From Ornithodoros turicata (taxonomy: Eukaryota > Arthropoda > Arachnida > Ixodida > Argasidae), in contig NC_088201.1 in the NCBI RefSeq assembly GCF_037126465.1, forward strand, positions 229,220,016 to 229,284,015: DNA of 64,000 nucleotides, read 5' to 3'. The notes below the pieces were generated by a model. It searched no databases. It was not told the origin of the DNA and saw only the letters and a program-made list of their open reading frames with translations. A program made the translations under genes and the position numbers. Positions 11,031 to 22,212 of this stretch are shown in pieces (position 1 is the stretch's first letter; each line of letters starts with the position of its first letter).

Positions 11031-13330
11031 TCACAACTCAGCCCATGGGGTGTAAAAGTGTTAAAGGCAATTATGTGACTTGTCGTCCTGGGTGACATCA
11101 CTGGCCAGCCTCGGGATTAATTCCGTGCTCAGGAATTATTGTACAAATCACTTTGTATGTAGGACGTGAAAAGCAATATGTAAGTTGCAACCTTGTCTGC
11201 AGCATTCTCGATTGCCTCTTACCTTTACAGTTCGAGACACGTTACTAAACCATTTGCAAAGGGCACTCTTACAGGGGCCGTGTAACTTGAGTTTTTAGTT
11301 GATAAAATTTATAAAAATATAAGTATACAATATGTAATATGAAATTTATATAAAATCAAAAATAACATTTATACAAACAATTTATAAAAAAATAAATAAA
11401 AAGGCTTCATGGAAGCAATTCGTTAGCTACCCATTGCACATGAAGCACAATTATATATGCTTGGACATCATCTAATTAATCTTCTGAACCATATGTGTGG
11501 CTGCATACGAAATTTTTTATGCGCATCCTCTACCTTCCTATTCCTACATGTGCACACGAATAACAGTGCATATATGTGAAGTGGCAAAAAGCAACGCTAG
11601 ACTCTACCATCATTGTGCCCGTTTAACTTTTCCACATTTATGTCTGGTGAACAGGGAATATCACACTAGAAAGAAGACATTTGTGCATTGTTTGGCAAGC
11701 AAATAAATATATTTATTTACATTTTCCAGAAATCAACAAGGTTTTACCTGGTGCAAATATTAATGTCAGCAAGTAAAGTACTTACAAATTATTCCTATGT
11801 GCTCAAATGCAGATATGACAATTCTGTTTTTGTACCTCAGCACAGTACAGTTTCAAAATTAACAAACTGCACAGCATCAGCAATCTTAAAGTTTCTGAAG
11901 AGGGGAATCACATAAAGCTCCAATAATAGACTGTGCAAACAAAGCAAAAAGAAACAAAGCACTTCAAGAAAAATCTGAATAATCGGTTGCCGTTGTGATA
12001 TGTACTACTACGCACAGTTCATGAATGGAACATGTTACCTCATTGCATTGCCTCCATGTGAGCACTAGAACAGGCAGCTTTTTAGGTCGCTCTTTCCGTG
12101 TTTTTCTATTGTCTTTTTTTGTTTTCTTTTTTTGGCAATAGCAAGCATGGCCATAGTGAATCACAAGCAACCAAGGACAGGATGAGACATCTACAATGCG
12201 ACTGCTAGCTCTAAACTGATATATATATTAGCAGACTCTGGAATATACACACATAGTATGCTGCTAAGAAAATGACAATTTCACCAACAGAACAACAGAC
12301 AAGAAAAAGGGTTCCATCTTGGGTAGGTACATCAAAAAGGTACATCAAAAAGGGTATATATCTTCCCCTCTCCTCGTTCTATTTCACAAGCAGCCCTAGT
12401 ATCATTCTGAGTGTGTCCGTGCGTTCCCTTTGAGATAACGTATCCATGACAGAAGCAGATCCAACAGCGGACTGCTTACGGATGCAACTATCTTGGATTT
12501 CTCTAACCACTTGTTATTTAACCGCTGCCTTGAGCTGTGTGTTCTGGAAATTTAGGCAGCATCCAGAGTCCCTGCAATGTGTTACCATGTTTCTCGAGGG
12601 CCTGTGTTTCACTATGGCTCTCAGATACAAACTACCCCATTTCAACACAGTAGAAAACACAGATTTGTAAATAGCATCTGTTGATTGCACTGTACATACC
12701 CCCCACATAAAGGATCATAGTGGATACTACATCTTGTGCGATAATGTCAGGAAAACAAAAAAGCTAGATTTGAAACCACTCTTACGTCGTAGTAGTAGTA
12801 TTTGTGTGAAGCTGCGCAATTCCTGTCCTGCAAATAATTTAAACCATATGTTTCATCTGCCAGCGTGATGATCCCCTGAAAAGCAATTCACACTTGGCGG
12901 GAACTACAGGTTCTGAAACCTATCCCTGACATGTGTAGCCATCAGGGAGGAAACCCAAGGGCTGCGGTGGAAAAGACAAACACATACGGGCTATGTTCTC
13001 TCTGTGTATCAGCTGCTCTGGCTACTAAGAAGAACATGTTCCAAATTAATATAACATGGCTTGACATGATACGCCGGCAAAAGCTAACCAATAAAATTAG
13101 TAGTTAAACGCACAATACGTAAACACTTGCCATAACATGACAGTTTCCTTCCTGCATTCATGCGCTACCATTCAACCCACATAAACAGTGTACTGAATTT
13201 TTTTATAGCATTACACGTCGTTTGACAGAACTTGAACAAGATTATATAGCACACGATAAAAGTAGAGTGAACATAATGTGCAGAAAAAATGGCTAGGAAG
13301 CAAGCGAGCTGGTGAAGATGATGCATATGT
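11031..13330. other. MULE interior, no recognised feature
   Basis: This is AT-rich sequence inside the MULE with only short frames. Nothing could be matched to a protein family or RNA. Confidence 0.5.
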
Positions 13331-13335
13331 AAGAC

Positions 13336-13397
13336 CCGAGACTAGGGAACACAAAGGGACGTGTTTGTGTCTGTCCCTTCGTGTTCCCTAGTCTTGG
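13336..13397. repeat. Hairpin around GACTAGGGAACAC
   Basis: GAGACTAGGGAACACAAAGG at the left pairs with its near-perfect reverse complement ending at 13397, around a 12-base loop. It could be a cruciform or a relic of a small foldback insertion. Confidence 0.6.
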
Positions 13398-13696
13398 AGT
13401 TTTACATCATGCATAATGTGCAGCCTTCCATTCACGCTTAATGGCCGTAGCAGTAATGCATGAAGGCCACTGCTAAGTTGTGTTGAGAAACACCACTTTA
13501 TGTTTGCCATGTCTAACTGGAACGTACCTGACCTGATCCAAATTAACCGTTCTGAGTCTGGTACACACAAAGAGAAAAACGCAACACACGCCACAACATT
13601 AACAGATAGGCAAATGAGCTGTGGCGAGCTCCACCTTGGGACAAAGTCAACAAGTAATTCACCAAAAGTCAATGAGCGCCTGAAATGTAACATCTC

Positions 13697-14104
13697 CAGT
13701 GGCGTAGCCAGATCTCAAAGGTAGGGGGGGCTCGATACGAAAACTCCCCCCCCCCCCCACTGATCCTGTGTCGACAACACACACATACTTGTGCACACTG
13801 CAAACTGAGGATTAAAAAAGGGAACGAAAATAGTTGATTTAGACGTTCACAGTACGGTTACATGTATAGGCTGTCATGACCAATGAAGTGGTGTCACGAG
13901 ATTGGAAGTATTTTGAAAAGCTCATACTTTGAAAACCATTCAAGAGTGCTTCTTAGATAGACGCCATGAACTGCAAGAACTTTCGCGATAGTCACACTGG
14001 TCCCCCCCCCCCCCATATATTATGTTCTCGGATTTGCGTGGGTCGGTCCGTGGCAGGTAGGGGGGGCTCGAGCCCCCACTAGCCCCCCCGTGGCTACGCC
14101 ACTG
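13697..14104. mobile_element. hAT-type MITE with 8-bp target duplication
   Basis: The termini CAGTGGCGTAGCCAG and (inverted) GGCTACGCCACTG bound a 408-bp non-coding element. It is flanked by the perfect direct repeat AACATCTC (13689-13696 and 14105-14112). An 8-bp duplication and CAGTGGCG ends are typical of the hAT superfamily. The interior holds G/C homopolymer runs and no reading frame. It is nested inside the MULE and therefore younger. Confidence 0.88.
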
Positions 14105-14112
14105 AACATCTC

Positions 14113-16500
14113 TGACTGGTAGCAGGACGGTCCACGTTCACTTCCTGGTGCTAGCACTGACTGGCTTTTTCATGAATTATTTGTTGGAAGTTTCGATGTG
14201 CTTGAGAACCTTTTGTCAACCATTGTATCCTCATGAGGTGATGAGGGTTTGTCATCCCAAAGAGACTCCCTTTCTGGCATGTGTCCTTATGGATGCTCAT
14301 CAGTGCAGAAAAAAAGAAAGAAAGAAAGGAAAAGCATTTAATGACAAGAAATGGATATTCGTATTTACTGTATAATGATTGTGGACAACAGAAAGAAGAC
14401 TTTCACACAGAAGGCTGTACTTCTTGATGAATAACATCAAGTTACAAAATTCCAGAATATGTGACATGTTGTAAGGTAGAGAATAAGTAGAGTTATGGAG
14501 TTGTCGAGTTGAGTTGAGGGGGGAGTTGTACCCCCTTTTTATTTTATTATATATGATTATATAATTATCTTTATGTCTGTACCACCCCTCGCTCTCTACA
14601 TTACAACATGTTTTATATATTCTGGGATTTTGTAACTTCATGTTAGACATTTACAAGAGCAGCCTTGTGCACGAAAGTCTCGTCTCATTAAAATTTAGAT
14701 GCTCTCAACAGTCTTCTTTCTGTTGTGAATCTCTATCGCAGCATACCTGCACATTGCTGTTCTACGTACTGTGACTTTGCAGTAAGAGTATGACTCTTTG
14801 GGTAAAAAGGCTATACAGCACTGCTCAGGTATTTTTGCCTATCGAACAGTATGTATGTATGCAGTATGCACACAGTATTTGTGCACCGGACCCACTAAAA
14901 ATGTAGTGAATGTGGCATTGCCCACGGTAATGCACCAAGTGGAACACAATTATTGTAGAATCCAGGTATTTTAGCTTACATGTCAAGCCAGTACCACACC
15001 AGTATCCAGTGTGAAGTTGTGACAAATAAATAGTTTCCATTTTTCTTAGCTCTCAGAAAACAGACAATGAATTAATAAGAGTAGACAATGTTAACATGAA
15101 TTCTGGGCTATTCTTCAGTTGAAGATTCACAGATAGTAAAGGCACCTTCCTCAATGGACGTTGATGGCACTGAAAATTCTAAAACGTTATCAGAGGCGAC
15201 ATCAGCTTCGGTGTGTCAAAGGATTGTATGTCCAACAGTAATCCAGCTAACAGTAACAAAAATGTGCAAAAGACAAATTAACTGAACTAATGTAACGTAC
15301 CTTCTATATCAGACAGTGAAGCTTGTAACACCCCATCCACAGGAACCAGTGTCCAGACACAAAAGTGCTTGAACTGGGAGATAGCAGCTAATCGGAATGG
15401 CGACCTTTGTTTTCCAACCTGGAAGCGCAGGTTGTAACTTTGAGGGCAGATTTAAAAGTGGTGTCAAGATGTCTGCATGCGAGTGCACATGAAAAGTTGA
15501 ACATAGATGAATACTCAAATTATAACATCACATTGTCATACCTGTTGGTGGAGGTGGACTGCAACTAACGTGTCGGCAATTTCTTCATGACCAGATGCAA
15601 GCCAGATCATGCTTCATTTCCGCCTTCAGCGTGCATCTGTGATAATTCAGAAGTTAGATTATCAATAGTACTATTGTGTTGTTAATCGTGGTTATATCAG
15701 AGTAAGCGCAGTAGGACAGCTGCACAATCGATTCATTAAGCTTGCTATTTTTTATATCTGAACCTCGACCTACCATTTTTTGCTCTCGTTTTTTGCCTTG
15801 ATCCTCCGTGGCACGTTCAAAATGTTATGCGTCGGGCACCTCAGATTTTCATCAGACGATTTCGTGCCGAGATTCCAAATTGCCCCTGGAGTCGCGCGTA
15901 ACCTATGATAACATTCGTGGACGAAATCCTTGCAGTGGAAATTAGCAGGCACCACTGTCAGCCAAGAGCTTCGCACTGCTTGGTCTTTTGGCAGCTGATA
16001 ATAGGTAACACTTGAATGCTCCGATGAATTGTTCTAACAGCGTAGCACTGTCGCATCTTCGACAACTTCGCCGTGGCATATTCACTCGCTTCACTCGCTT
16101 CACTCGCATTCATATCGCTCCAGCCCATAAAAGACAAGGTCAAAACAAGGAAGTGCACTTTCCAAACGACGCTGTGCCAAAAAAAAAAAAACATTCACAT
16201 GCTTTGTTTCCGGCTTAGCAACAACGTAACAGCTGTTCGCGTATGTACGATGCACAGAGGAGGAAACGAAAGAAGCCAAGCAGCCAAGCCAAGAGTCCAT
16301 GCCAAGCCAAAGACAGATAAACCGAGAGCAGTGACGTCGGTGCGCCCGTGCGCAGGGTTTGCCGACGGTCTGACGGCCGGGCGTGGGAACTAAAAAAACT
16401 GTTTTCTAAAAAACTACGAACGGTTGGAGCAAGATATTTCGCACACATATTCAGTGTTCGGTAATGAACACACAGCGCGAGTATCGCTCAGTTCTGCGGC
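14113..16500. other. MULE interior, no firmly recognised gene
   Basis: Several short minus-strand frames (for example 15976-15770, with a CKDFVHECYHRLR stretch) could be exon or transposase remnants. None can be identified. A poly-A run sits at about 16176-16190. Confidence 0.4.
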
Positions 16501-16580
16501 ACTTCAAAATCGGCATATCTGACCTTTAACATCACAAATACTTTCACCGAGCTTCGCGTTATTAACGCACTTTCCATCAC

Positions 16581-16853
16581 TTAGGGGCGCACAAAAAGGA
16601 AAAGTAGACATACGAACCACTGTGTTATTGATGCGTTTATTGTACACAATGTGGTCTCCTGCTCCTCTTGCATAGCAGTTATGAGCCTGAAAACGCTGAC
16701 GTGATCGCAGCCAATTAATGTGTTCCACCGGCGATGCCAGGCCTCAACCCCGTTTGTGGTCCAGCACTGACTCAGAACTGCATCTAATTGTTCGGCCTCG
16801 GGATAAATAGGGTGAGTAGCCGAGTGAATGACCAGGGACAAGTGAATCCTCAT
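16581..16853 (-). pseudogene. MULE transposase C-terminal fragment
   Basis: The minus-strand frame carries WTTNGVEAWHRRWNTLIGC followed by HVSVFRLITAMQEEQ. This corresponds to the conserved TNN.VE.WHR.FN segment and following helix of MULE transposases, downstream of the catalytic core. The DDE core is not readable upstream because the frame shifts within about 60 codons and runs into the terminal subrepeats. It is the only coding evidence that assigns the 7.5-kb element to MULEs, and it agrees with the target duplication. Catalytic function is not possible from this fragment. Confidence 0.7.
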
Positions 16854-16984
16854 TCTGGACGAGATAATATGTGTGCTGCTGTACAGGGGACAAGCGCATG
16901 GTCATTACACAGTTCTTGAAATAGAACGGTACAGAAAGTTGCAGGCTAACCGAAAAAATAAATAAAATAAAATAAAAAATATAG

Positions 16985-17200
16985 AGATATTGTCTCGGCC
17001 TTCTGATCGTTCGGTATTTGGCTTTCGGTCTTATGATACTTCGGCGTTCTGATTTTTCGGCCTTAGGGCTTTCGGCGTTCTGATAGTTCGGCCTTATGAT
17101 TTTTCGGCCTTTTGACTTTCGGCCTTCTGATAGTTCGGCCATATGATTTTTCGGCCTTCTGATAGTTCGGCCTTATGATTTTCGGCCTTTTGATAGGCTT
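16985..17200. repeat. Right MULE terminal subrepeat array
   Basis: This is the inverted counterpart of the left terminus, about twelve copies of the same unit seen as TTTCGGCCTTATG. It generates two spurious minus-strand frames rich in RRPK motifs. Confidence 0.85.
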
Positions 17201-17205
17201 CCGCA

Positions 17206-17730
17206 TGAAGGCCGGGTGGATACATTCAGACGGCACACTAATACAATTGCCCACACTCTGTATGGCCAATGCTTTCTTCAAAATACGTTTTCGCCTGTCT
17301 GGTTCCCACGCCAGCACCGCCGTCTGGGACCATAGGGGTTGACAATTATTACAGAGTCTTAGATGTTCCACCAAATTTGAATCTGGGCTGTTTTTATGCT
17401 GGCCCACCCTTTGGTTAACGCATTGAGATGTTTGACCTATCTATACAAAGCCACAAGCTAGCTATATACAACATCTTTTTTATTCTTTTTTTTTTTGCAC
17501 AAGGAACAAACTTGATGGTTCCGCGTTCAACATTACAGCCAGACTCTGGTTTCGAAAAAGGCGTTAAACGATCTAACCTGAAGTTGTTTCTAAAGAGGAG
17601 ACGGACCCCCATCTCATTCGACATAACCTTGAAATTATATGAAATCTTGTGGTAGTACGGAACTACTGTTTTTTTTTTCCTCATTTTCTTCCATTGAAAG
17701 TTTCGGGCGAGCTTGAAACTGAACAAGTAA
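17206..17730 (-). pseudogene. Penelope-like element, GIY-YIG endonuclease end
   Basis: The minus strand encodes the RT-to-endonuclease linker (YYHKISYNFKVMSNEMGV, then KPESGCNVERGTIKFVPC). In a shifted frame follow IGQTSQCVNQRVGQHK, then HLRLCNNCQPLW, a TAVL stretch and a DRRKRILKKALAI helix. This is the standard order of the C-terminal GIY-YIG domain of Penelope-like retroelements, which nicks target DNA. The tyrosine of the YIG motif is replaced by a TAG stop (ACGFV, stop, IGQT). Together with the frameshifts this shows it is dead. Its 3' part continues at 9712-9370 across the MULE. Confidence 0.82.
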
Positions 17731-17989
17731 ATTGTGCTGCATTATTGTATTATTGTGCTGCAAGTAAATTGTGCTGTAACATCCGCATTTTACGGTATAA
17801 TAAGGTACGTCTCTCTTACGTTTATACCTTCGGCGTTTTGTATGCCTTTAGCTGTGAACCTGTGGTACCGCATTACTTTGTGGTGGACAGAGTACCATCT
17901 CAGTTAAGCACTAATTTAATTAAGAAACACAGTCGGAAACACGGTTGCATCTTAATTAATAAGTGGAGCATCGTGGTACTTGTTCCTGC
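17731..17989. other. Unassigned AT-rich interval
   Basis: Upstream of the Penelope fragment there is no readable RT. A plus-strand frame runs through here without family motifs. Confidence 0.4.
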
Positions 17990-19195
17990 GCGTCCTCACT
18001 CATATAGTTGCTTCTCGGGCGAAAGCAGCCTCCCATTTTGCAAAGCTACGATGTGTTATACAAGTATCTGTTATCCACCAAATACGAAATCCTCCTCACG
18101 TTGTTCCTTTTTCTTTTTTTCCTTCTTTTTTTGCGTGGTGAGTAATCTGCACGAGCTCTCCTCTCCATTTCACACGTGCGCTTTGTGAAGACCACGACCT
18201 ACTACATTATAACGACCATGTCACAATCAGCAACGCCTATCAGGAGCCCGTCCGCACGATCCGCCAAGGGCGCTACTCATCGGCACGCCACGATTGGACG
18301 ATGGAAGTTTGAATTCTGAGCGCGCAGAAGCGTATGTACTGTTGGGGACACGGTTAGCTAAAATCGTCTATCAGTACTTCGCCGTCCCATATTACCTCGG
18401 TCGCGCCTGAAAGTGTTGTGCCAGTATTGTATTTGAAGGTGGACCATGTGCTACACGTGTTTATTACTCAAAAGAAATAGTTTTGCAACACCTGGAGATT
18501 TGAGAAGTGATAAACCACGGAGCGCTGATTTTAGACAACCGTGTCCCCTACAGTACGACTACCGTAGCAGACGACAGCGATAGCTCCTATGAAAACGCGT
18601 AGAATGATGATGATCATCAACCTCAGAATGAAGCATCTGTGGAACGTCCACCGCTTGTTCAGAGATACTAAGGCAACCTGAAGTACAAAGTATCGTAGAA
18701 GTTGAGGAAGCAATAACTGAGACGATGAGAAGCGCCACCGCTAGCTCCCAAAAATCCGACGCTGGGAATGGGTGCCCACGACATGGTCGTTATAATCTAG
18801 TAGGTCGTGGTGAATAGTGAGTTCGCCGGTAAGGTTTTCTGCCTGCGTGTCCAGGTATTTTCTTCCTCTTTTTTCCTTCTCGCGGTAGTTGTTGTTGTTC
18901 AAGCACATGTCGCTCAATACTGTTGTATTATGATATTGTTACGAGCTGCGTTAGAAAAGTGCCACTCTGATGTAGCGCTGCGGTAAATATAATATACTCG
19001 TTTCCCACCGGTTTAAAAATATGCCTTCTTGGGCTTATATGTTTATACCCTGAGGTTCAAATCGTATACCCTCAGGGAGGTGCAAAGTTGCTACACCTCG
19101 AACGGGCTATTGTCTTCGTACCTCAAAAGATACGCGCCGTGGGAAAAGGCGGTTATACCCTAAAAGGTATATTTTTTTTTTCTAACAATGTACGT
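17990..19195 (+). repeat. Dispersed repeat, copy 1 (interrupted)
   Basis: The blocks 17990-18188 (GCGCGTCCTCACTCA; GCACGAGCTCTCCTCT), 18820-18900 and 19010-19190 (TTATACCC/GAGGTATA motifs) match the reverse complement of 25040-24450 in the same order. No protein is encoded. The copy is interrupted by the inverted-repeat element at about 18190-18811. Confidence 0.65.
18190..18811. mobile_element. Inverted-repeat element of about 620 bp (MITE)
   Basis: ACCACGACCTACTA and ATTATAACGACCATGT at the left end are repeated in inverse order at about 18780-18811 (ACATGGTCGTTATAAT, TAGTAGGTCGTGGT). The flanks are both parts of the dispersed repeat, and its other copy (24450-25040) lacks this insert. A short GTGAA sequence sits at both junctions and may be a 5-bp target duplication. 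No coding frame. Superfamily undetermined. Confidence 0.65.
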
Positions 19196-19199
19196 TGAT

Positions 19200-20050
19200 T
19201 AGTATTGCCCACGAACCAAGCAATAATGTGATTTAAAACTGTATAGATGGCGACGTAGACTACGTTGGACATATGTTCCGAGCCAACGACCACTTACAAT
19301 GATATTGTTGATTTCCGCGTTGTTGAAAAGCTGAGAGGGTATGCCCTTTCGTGACACTTGTACTGCTTCTGAGTAGTCAAAAACGTGGTACTTTTCAGGC
19401 TGCATTTTTTTACTCCTCGCTATCCACATATTTTTATGTGAAAAAGTTACTTCTGAAGATTAGGTGACGTAGCCTATACAGTAAACTTTTTTTCACTTTT
19501 TTGGTGTAAATGGCTTGTCCCATAGCGCGCACCTTTTTGGTGTTGCCTTTACACTCAAATGATGGGTGTTTTCTAATACACTCTTTCGGTAAGTGTATTC
19601 CTAAAAAAACACTCTTATAATGGGAGTTTACAAACAAAAACACTCTTAACAGGGGAGTATTCTATCGAAAATACCTTTTATGATGGAATTGTTTGCTGGC
19701 AAATATTCCCTCGCAAATAGCTAGCGAGACCAGTGGCCGAGACATACAGTTCGACCTTCTAGCTTCTATGGCAAGCACCACCCTGAACACGGTAGCCTAC
19801 CAGCCGTGGTTCCATCGTAGAACCTAAACCGGAGCGCAATGCGTCGCAGGCACGCCTCCTTAGCTTGGTAACACTGAGGGACCAACGTGAGTGCCGAGAT
19901 TTTGAAGAGACCTCAGGCACCCTCAGTAACCTATATTCCGTGTCGGATGGATCATATACTGAAATACAATTTGTTGGAGCACGTTCGTTAAATGTGGTGG
20001 GGCGGGAAACGTTTGTAACGGCGACGGGAATGCGTTTTTGTAATTAACAC
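19200..20050. other. Unassigned interval with ACACTC/GGTGT-rich DNA
   Basis: Degenerate ACACTC and GTGTAT motifs recur at 19500-19690 and resemble those at 24000-24200. There is no clear repeat unit or coding sequence. Confidence 0.4.
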
Positions 20051-20331
20051 CCACGCTTAATAATAATAATAATTTATTTCACCAATGGCACTTGGTGAGG
20101 GGATACAGACAAAAAGCTGCAAGAACTGCAGCTTGACGAGGTCTGACCCCCCTTTGTACACTCGACAGATACAACAAAGCAATGACAAAATAGCAAACCA
20201 AACAATGCAAAGCGAACAGCAATGACAAATAGCAAACCAGACGAATTGCGAAGTGAGACAATGGTAATGGACACAATGCATTAAGGTGCATAAAAAAAAG
20301 CTATGAGAACACACAAAATAATATGCCTATC

Positions 20332-20697
20332 CTAGTGAACATACATGGCCTTTATAGAGCGAATTGAAAGACAGCTGATGTTAATGCTGTTTTGGATATG
20401 GGAATTGATATGTCGTGGAAGATTATATGAAACCAACTGTGAGCCATAATTAGTTCGTGCACACGGTGTGAAGTAGGGCTCATTGTATCCTAGTGAATAA
20501 GAGGTTAATCTCATGGTTAAATTGGCTAGGGCTAGAAAGATGTGATTATTTTGCTTTACTGAAGTTACATATGTAATGGACATACGGTACTTATAGAGAT
20601 CCATAATTCTGATTATGCTAAATTTCGCGAAGATGGATCCTGTTGGATGTAAAAAGGGAACGTTTGCTATGTGACGAAGTACCTTCTTCTGACACAA
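20332..20697 (-). pseudogene. LINE ORF2, C-terminal part
   Basis: This open piece of ORF2 lies downstream of the RT. It holds the helical QKKVLRHIANVPF segment and the RTNYGSQLVSYNLP motif that ends CR1/Jockey-type ORF2 proteins. A stop near 20332 is a plausible natural ORF2 terminus. It is separated from the RT domain by the MITE. Confidence 0.7.
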
Positions 20698-21027
20698 AAG
20701 TAACCTTTCAAGATTTGTTTGCGTTGTGGTTCCCCAAACTAGGTGACAGTATGTGAGGTGAGGGTAAACCAGTGCGTTATAGGTCTTATATATAGGTCTA
20801 TATAACTTTTGCCTTAGTTGGAAGGACGTTTCTGTGTCGACCTAAAATGCCGATCACGCGCGATATTTTGTTAGTGATGTAACCGACGTGTTTATCCCAC
20901 GACATCGTATCAGTGAACCAGACGCCCAGTGATTTCACCTCCTTGACAAAGATATCGTGCTTGTACCGATAACAATAGATTCGGAGCAGGAAATAGCCTT
21001 ATGCAGTGGGTGGAAAACAACAGCCTT

Positions 21028-21183
21028 CCCAAGCAGCAAAATGTACTGAAAGTCGAGTGCAGCAGTGGGGGTGGACGGTATGTGTATTATCAATGTTCTT
21101 TAGCTTCACGAGTCTGTTCAAGGCCTCCCACCTATTCGTCCACCCCTATTGCACTCGACTTTCAGTACATTGTGCTGCTTGGG
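21028..21183. mobile_element. 156-bp MITE with CCCAAGCAGC termini, copy 1
   Basis: The ends CCCAAGCAGCAAAATGTACT and (inverted) AGTACATTGTGCTGCTTGGG extend as about 40-bp inverted repeats (ACTGAAAGTCGAGTGCA). TT flanks both sides, so the duplication is at most 2 bp. It splits LINE ORF2. A second copy lies at 26362-26515. Superfamily not determined. Confidence 0.82.
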
Positions 21184-21189
21184 TTGGTT

Positions 21190-22212
21190 TTAAGGGGGTT
21201 AATTATCAAATAATTTTTTGTAGACCACGTGTAGAGGGTTGATAAGAAGTTGTCCACCTTTGTTGTTAAGTCTGTGAGACACTTTCCTTGCAGGAATAGG
21301 GCGGTGTCATCAGCATAAGCTACCATCTTAATGTGGTTCGATAAGGCAAACATGTCATTCACATTGATAATGAAAAGCAGTGGCCCAAGAATGCTCCCTT
21401 GTGATACACCGGTTGTGATGTGGTGTATTCCCGAACACTGCCCCTGAATATCAACAAACCGTTTGCGATGCTGAAGATAAATGCGTATTAAATTTAATGG
21501 AACACCGCGGATACCGTAGTGCTCAAGCTTTAAGAAGAGAACACCGTGATTCAGTAAATCGAAAGTCTTGGTGAAATCGACGAACAGACCGAGAGAAATG
21601 AGTTTTCTTCGAACCCGGAAAGGATATATTCTTTCTGGGACAGAAGAGCTAGTTCTGCCGAGCGTTGCTTTCTAAATCCAAACTGAGAATCGGAAAGCAT
21701 GGAATTCTTTGTTAAAAATGATAAAAGACGGCTATGGATTAATTTCTCTAAACCCTTTGAAAATACTGGTAGGATTGATATGGGCCTATGGTTACTGAGA
21801 ACATTAGGATCCCCACCTTTATGTAAAACGACCACTTTTGCAATTTGCATGTCCTTCGGAAACACACCGGAATAAATTATTTCGTTAAAAGTAAAAGCTA
21901 ATACAGGAGCAATTATATCGAGAACGAATTTAATTGGGCGGATCTGAAACCCGTCTTTATCACAACTACTACTATTCTTGAGGTTTTTAAAAATTGAAAT
22001 GACCTCCTGTGAATCTGTTGGAAACAGAAAGAAACCGTGGTCTTGGCGTGGAACGGAGTGTATGCCAGGATAATGTGAACTTGTACCTGTGGAATTGTGT
22101 AAGTTTGACAGGGATGCAAAAAAAAGTGTTAAACTCTCCAGCTAACCGTGCACCAGTTAGAACCGTTCCACCTACGGCCAACTACTCGACAGGGCTGTTT
22201 TCCCGACTGTAA
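21190..22212 (-). pseudogene. LINE ORF2 reverse transcriptase (broken)
   Basis: RT motifs lie in separate frames on the minus strand. QIAKVVVLHKGGD, NHRPISILPVFSKGLEKLI and DSQFGFRKQRSAE lie within 21865-21600, and the catalytic box MVAYADDTALFL is near 21300. The remaining RT core between them is frameshifted. The domain primes on nicked target DNA and copies the LINE RNA. It cannot be made from this copy. Confidence 0.85.

Larger units (their letters stand above)
9709..17201. mobile_element. Mutator-like element (MULE), 7.5 kb, subrepeat TIRs, about 9-bp target duplication
   Basis: The ends are inverted arrays of a 17-19 bp subrepeat (core CATAAGGCCGAAA) at about 9717-9890 and 16985-17200. 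The element is bracketed by a direct duplication of CGCATGAAG (9700-9708 and 17202-17210). The exact duplication length may be 8-10 bp because neighbouring bases agree. The flanks join into one continuous Penelope-like 3' end, and the uninterrupted site is present at 7563-7585. A MULE transposase C-terminal motif is encoded inside on the minus strand near 16700-16790. A 9-bp duplication and long TIRs fit the Mutator superfamily. Most of the interior (11030-16500) has no recognised coding sequence, so the element is non-autonomous or decayed. Confidence 0.85.

Noticed and set aside
16744..17407. Minus-strand frames with repeated RRPK/HKAE motifs
   Set aside because: By-products of the right MULE subrepeat array and frameshifted Penelope sequence.
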